From assembly GCA_045119035.1 (NCBI GenBank), contig JBGVCU010000057.1, positions 1 to 64,000 on the forward strand: a stretch of 64,000 nt of DNA. The letters run 5' to 3'. Shown in pieces: positions 61,094 to 64,000 of this stretch; within the stretch, counting starts at the first letter, position 1, and each line of letters begins with the position of its first letter. This stretch comes from CAYVQA01 sp045119035 (GTDB taxonomy: Bacteria; Bacillota_I; Bacilli_A; ML615J-28; CAG-313). Below the pieces are notes generated by a model. That model worked only from the letters and a program-made list of their open reading frames with translations. It ran no database searches and had not been told where the DNA came from. Position numbers and translations under genes: made by a program.

Positions 61094-63955
61094 ATGAAAA
61101 AATATTTAACAATATTATTGTTGGTGTTATTTTTTGTACTTTCTTCATGTACTATGATTCCGGGAACTACTCCTGGGGGAAATAATCCAACTGATGGTAA
61201 TAATCCAACTGATGGTAATAATCCATCCGATGGAACTGGATCTAATGATGGAAATAATGATCCATCAGGTGGAGAAAATCAAGATCCAGTTGTAATTGCT
61301 ATCGATAAGATGATCGGTTTTGAAGATATTGAAATATCAAAAGGAGAATATTTCAATCCATATAAAGGAGTAAAAGTTACATCAACTACTAAAGAAGATA
61401 TTACTAAATATTTAACAGTATCTGGTTACGTTGATTATGGTACTATTGGTGAATATGAAATCACATATAGTATTAATTATGGTGAATCTAATAGAGTAAT
61501 TAATCGAAAAGTTACTGTCTTAGATAGAGAAATTAATAGACCAAGATATTCTTATAATGGTTCAAATCAAACAATTTCTTTAGGTGAAGGTTCATACCGA
61601 AGTGGAGATGGTTCTGAACTTGATTCACCAGTTGATCCAATTTATTTAGAAAATGATTTAAGAAATAAACCGGTACCTACTAGTTCGTGGTGGACAACAA
61701 TGTTAAGAGATAACTATGGAGCATCTAATGGAATTTTTACTAATCCATATCGTTCATCATTCCAAGCAGATGGTGTTGAAATTACTGATTGTAAAGAAGG
61801 TTTTACTCAATACTGGACAGATGCAGAAGGAACTGTTTCTACAGCTCAATTTTTTAATGCTTTAAAAGAAGTTATGTTTAAAGCTGCATCTTTAAATTCT
61901 ACTTATTATACAAGAGTTATAGATTATAGTGATACAACAGCTAAAATTGCACTTAGAAACACTATGGAAGGTGCAGATGAAATGGTAGTAACCTTTGTTC
62001 AAGGTTCTCCATATATCTTTGCTGAACAAAAAGAAAAAACTGGATCATTTTCTTTAACTGTTGGTGGAGCTACTAAACCTTATGAATTCTATGATTTATC
62101 AGGTAATAAAGTAAGTGGTACATATACTGGAGATGCTTTAATTATAAAGATTCCAGAAATGCATGTAGGTTATGTTTGTGCAGTACCAAGTGGACCAAAC
62201 GCTACACTTCCACAAAATCCAATTTATCAAGATAAATATTATTTAATTAATGCTCCTGCTAATACGACATTTAATATTTCAAGAGTTAAACATTCAAATG
62301 AAGCATTCACTGAAAATATTTCTTATATTTTAGGTGATGGTAATTATTTTTCAATTGGATCATTAAACAATCTACAAGAAGCAAGTTTTTATCATGAACA
62401 TGCATATTCACTTGTTCATAGAGGAACAGTAGCTTATAATGTTGATCATGAATCAAGTATTATTACTACTGAATACACTCATAATTACAGTAATTTAAAA
62501 AATGAATCAAATCCAGTATTTGCCTTACTTCCACATCAATATAAATATAGTGATGCCTCTTTAACATCTTACTATTTCAAATCAGTTCGTGGAGATTTAA
62601 AAGTTTATAATGGTTCTACTTTTAAAACAGAACAATCATTCTATGGAATCTTACCAGGATATACTGCACCTACTGATAATGGATTTAATGATGCTAAAAT
62701 GGAATCATACTTAAAATCTTTAGATTTAAATACTAATCGTACTTATGGTGATAGTGATAAATATAGAGATGGACCTTACTGGGATTCTAAAACTATTTAT
62801 CCTTTAGCTCAAGGTATATTAATGGCTGATCAACTAGGAAACACTACATATAAAGATAAATTCTTAAATAAGATCAAAGTACATTTAGTAGATTGGTTTA
62901 CATATGATGGATCTGATGATAAAAACTATTTATATTACAATGAAAAATATGGTACAATGTATTATTCAAATAATGATTTTAATACAGCAACTTCCCTAAA
63001 TGACCATCACTTTACACATGGATATTTAGTATTTGCAGCTGCTGTTGTATCAATGTATGATAATAATTTCTACGTAACTTATAAAGACATTATCAACGCA
63101 TTACTTCAAGATTATGCATGTCCAACACGTGATAGTGAAAAGTATCCATACCTTAGAACATTTGATAAATGGCAAGGTCACTCTTGGGCTGATGGATTTG
63201 GATCTGCTGCAGAAGGGAATAACCAAGAATCTTCAGGTGAAGCACTAAACTCTTGGGTTGCAGCTTATTTATTTGGTTTACAAGAACAAAACCAAGAATT
63301 AATTGATGCAGCAATTTATGGATTCACAACAGAAGTAAACTCAATTAAACAATATGTATTCAACTATGATAATGACTTATGGTCAGAAGAATATAGAAAA
63401 CAAACAGATATTTGTTGTATTACTTGGGGTGGAAAAAACACTGATGCTACATTCTTTGGACTTAATCCTTCCTTTGTTTATGGTATTCACTGGTTACCTA
63501 TTGGACAATACGTAAGTAGTTATGCTATTAGTGCTACTGATAAAGCTGCTTTAACTAGAATTTATAATAATTATTTAGAAAGAAAAGTAGGATTTAAAGA
63601 TACTTGGATGTCAAATATGAGATGTATTGAAGCTACTTTAGATCCAAATAATGCAATTAATAACTTCAATGAATCAGCAATTTTAAATGATGATTATCCA
63701 AATGATTTAGCACCAACTTACTATAATATATATGCATCTAAATCATTAGGTCTAAGAACAGATGAAATAATTGTATCAAATGCTCAAAATGTTGGATGGA
63801 GTGTTTATAAATTAAATAATACAACATATAATGTTCAATTATGGAATCCAACAAGTTCTAGTCAAACAGTAAAAGTTATAGATAGTACTGGTAATGTAAT
63901 TAAGACACTTACAATAGAAGCTAATTCATTTGTAAACTATTCTATAACAAAATAA
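61094..63955 (+). CDS. Endo-1,3-beta-glucanase lipoprotein, GH81
   Basis: 953 residues. Lipobox LSSC (Cys near 19), then a Gly/Asn/Asp/Pro repeat linker (NNPTDG three times, about 28-60). Residues about 75-150 form an Ig-like domain (ISKGEYFNPYKGVKV, GTIGEYEITYS). The remainder is a GH81 domain: PVPTSSWWTTML near 195, the acid segment DHHFTHGYLVFAAAV near 636, WQGHSWADGFGS, and the base segment NNQESSGEALNSW near 708. It cuts beta-1,3-glucans such as yeast wall glucan, callose, curdlan or paramylon outside the cell. It has its own promoter and stands apart from the starch locus. Confidence 0.93.
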   Translation: MKKYLTILLLVLFFVLSSCTMIPGTTPGGNNPTDGNNPTDGNNPSDGTGSNDGNNDPSGGENQDPVVIAIDKMIGFEDIEISKGEYFNPYKGVKVTSTTKEDITKYLTVSGYVDYGTIGEYEITYSINYGESNRVINRKVTVLDREINRPRYSYNGSNQTISLGEGSYRSGDGSELDSPVDPIYLENDLRNKPVPTSSWWTTMLRDNYGASNGIFTNPYRSSFQADGVEITDCKEGFTQYWTDAEGTVSTAQFFNALKEVMFKAASLNSTYYTRVIDYSDTTAKIALRNTMEGADEMVVTFVQGSPYIFAEQKEKTGSFSLTVGGATKPYEFYDLSGNKVSGTYTGDALIIKIPEMHVGYVCAVPSGPNATLPQNPIYQDKYYLINAPANTTFNISRVKHSNEAFTENISYILGDGNYFSIGSLNNLQEASFYHEHAYSLVHRGTVAYNVDHESSIITTEYTHNYSNLKNESNPVFALLPHQYKYSDASLTSYYFKSVRGDLKVYNGSTFKTEQSFYGILPGYTAPTDNGFNDAKMESYLKSLDLNTNRTYGDSDKYRDGPYWDSKTIYPLAQGILMADQLGNTTYKDKFLNKIKVHLVDWFTYDGSDDKNYLYYNEKYGTMYYSNNDFNTATSLNDHHFTHGYLVFAAAVVSMYDNNFYVTYKDIINALLQDYACPTRDSEKYPYLRTFDKWQGHSWADGFGSAAEGNNQESSGEALNSWVAAYLFGLQEQNQELIDAAIYGFTTEVNSIKQYVFNYDNDLWSEEYRKQTDICCITWGGKNTDATFFGLNPSFVYGIHWLPIGQYVSSYAISATDKAALTRIYNNYLERKVGFKDTWMSNMRCIEATLDPNNAINNFNESAILNDDYPNDLAPTYYNIYASKSLGLRTDEIIVSNAQNVGWSVYKLNNTTYNVQLWNPTSSSQTVKVIDSTGNVIKTLTIEANSFVNYSITK

Positions 63956-63977
63956 AATTATAAATATATCTAAAAAA

Positions 63978-64000
63978 TGGTGTAAAAATATTTTACACCA
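63978..64000 (+). terminator. Hairpin after the GH81 gene, cut by the window end
   Basis: A perfect 10-bp stem (63978-63987 with 63991-64000) with loop ATA ends at the last base of the window; a T tract, if present, is outside. Confidence 0.75.

Noticed and set aside
1..64000. tRNA or rRNA genes
   Set aside because: No cloverleaf-like or rRNA segment was seen by eye; a tRNAscan-SE run would settle this.

Overview
The window is about 64 kb of AT-rich DNA (estimated below 35% GC by eye) from a low-GC Gram-positive bacterium. TGA is used as a stop, all Trp codons are TGG, promoters are strong TTGACA/TATAAT type (often with an extended TGn -10), and ribosome binding sites are AGGAGG-like. Many lipoprotein signal peptides with no outer-membrane machinery fit a monoderm. 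A diadenylate cyclase (cdaA), a fused ispDF, a YunB-type sporulation gene and starch-degrading surface lipoproteins suggest an uncultured gut or rumen member of the Bacilli/Erysipelotrichia/RF39-like radiation; this taxon is inference.

Layout. 1-14.25 kb: the 3' part of a giant gene (at least 4750 residues here, 5' end outside the window) made of about ten tandem ~380-residue helical repeats followed by a different C-terminal region with a W-x-x-E motif recurring about every 84 residues. 14.3-19.5 kb: rpmE, an ABC-F protein, two aminopeptidases (M29, M18) and tspO. 19.5-36 kb: a maltodextrin/starch locus. It has a reverse-strand GH13-like remnant, then malE, malF, malG, a secreted alpha-amylase, an MsmX/MalK ATPase with an unusually long coiled-coil extension, two unknown lipoproteins, a CBM41-pullulanase, a CBM26-type starch-binding lipoprotein, and malQ. 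The outside enzymes would cut starch, the ABC transporter would import maltodextrins and MalQ would process them inside. 36-51.6 kb: housekeeping genes (tdk, tadA, SRP RNA, dus, hflX, rpsF-ssb-rpsR) mixed with divergent proteins: a Clp ATPase with a decayed second AAA+ domain, a degenerate DUF4011-like helicase, cdaA without cdaR but followed by a membrane PAS-like protein, ispDF and yunB.

51.6-61 kb is an accessory stretch. A ~100-bp repeat carrying the terminator downstream of rpsR recurs on the far side of an alpha/beta-hydrolase gene broken by one in-frame TAA. Next come a 0.77-kb gene-poor gap, a Bro-N/Fic fusion under a perfect 11-bp palindrome, a small interrupted membrane ORF, a beta-lactamase-like hydrolase, a small unknown gene, a P-loop kinase-like protein, a membrane-anchored protein with five InlB-type repeats, and an MscS channel. 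The window closes with a GH81 endo-1,3-beta-glucanase lipoprotein.

The best candidates for something little described are the giant repeat protein, the Bro-N/Fic gene with its palindromic promoter, the repeat-flanked hydrolase, and the ABC ATPase with a coiled-coil insert.
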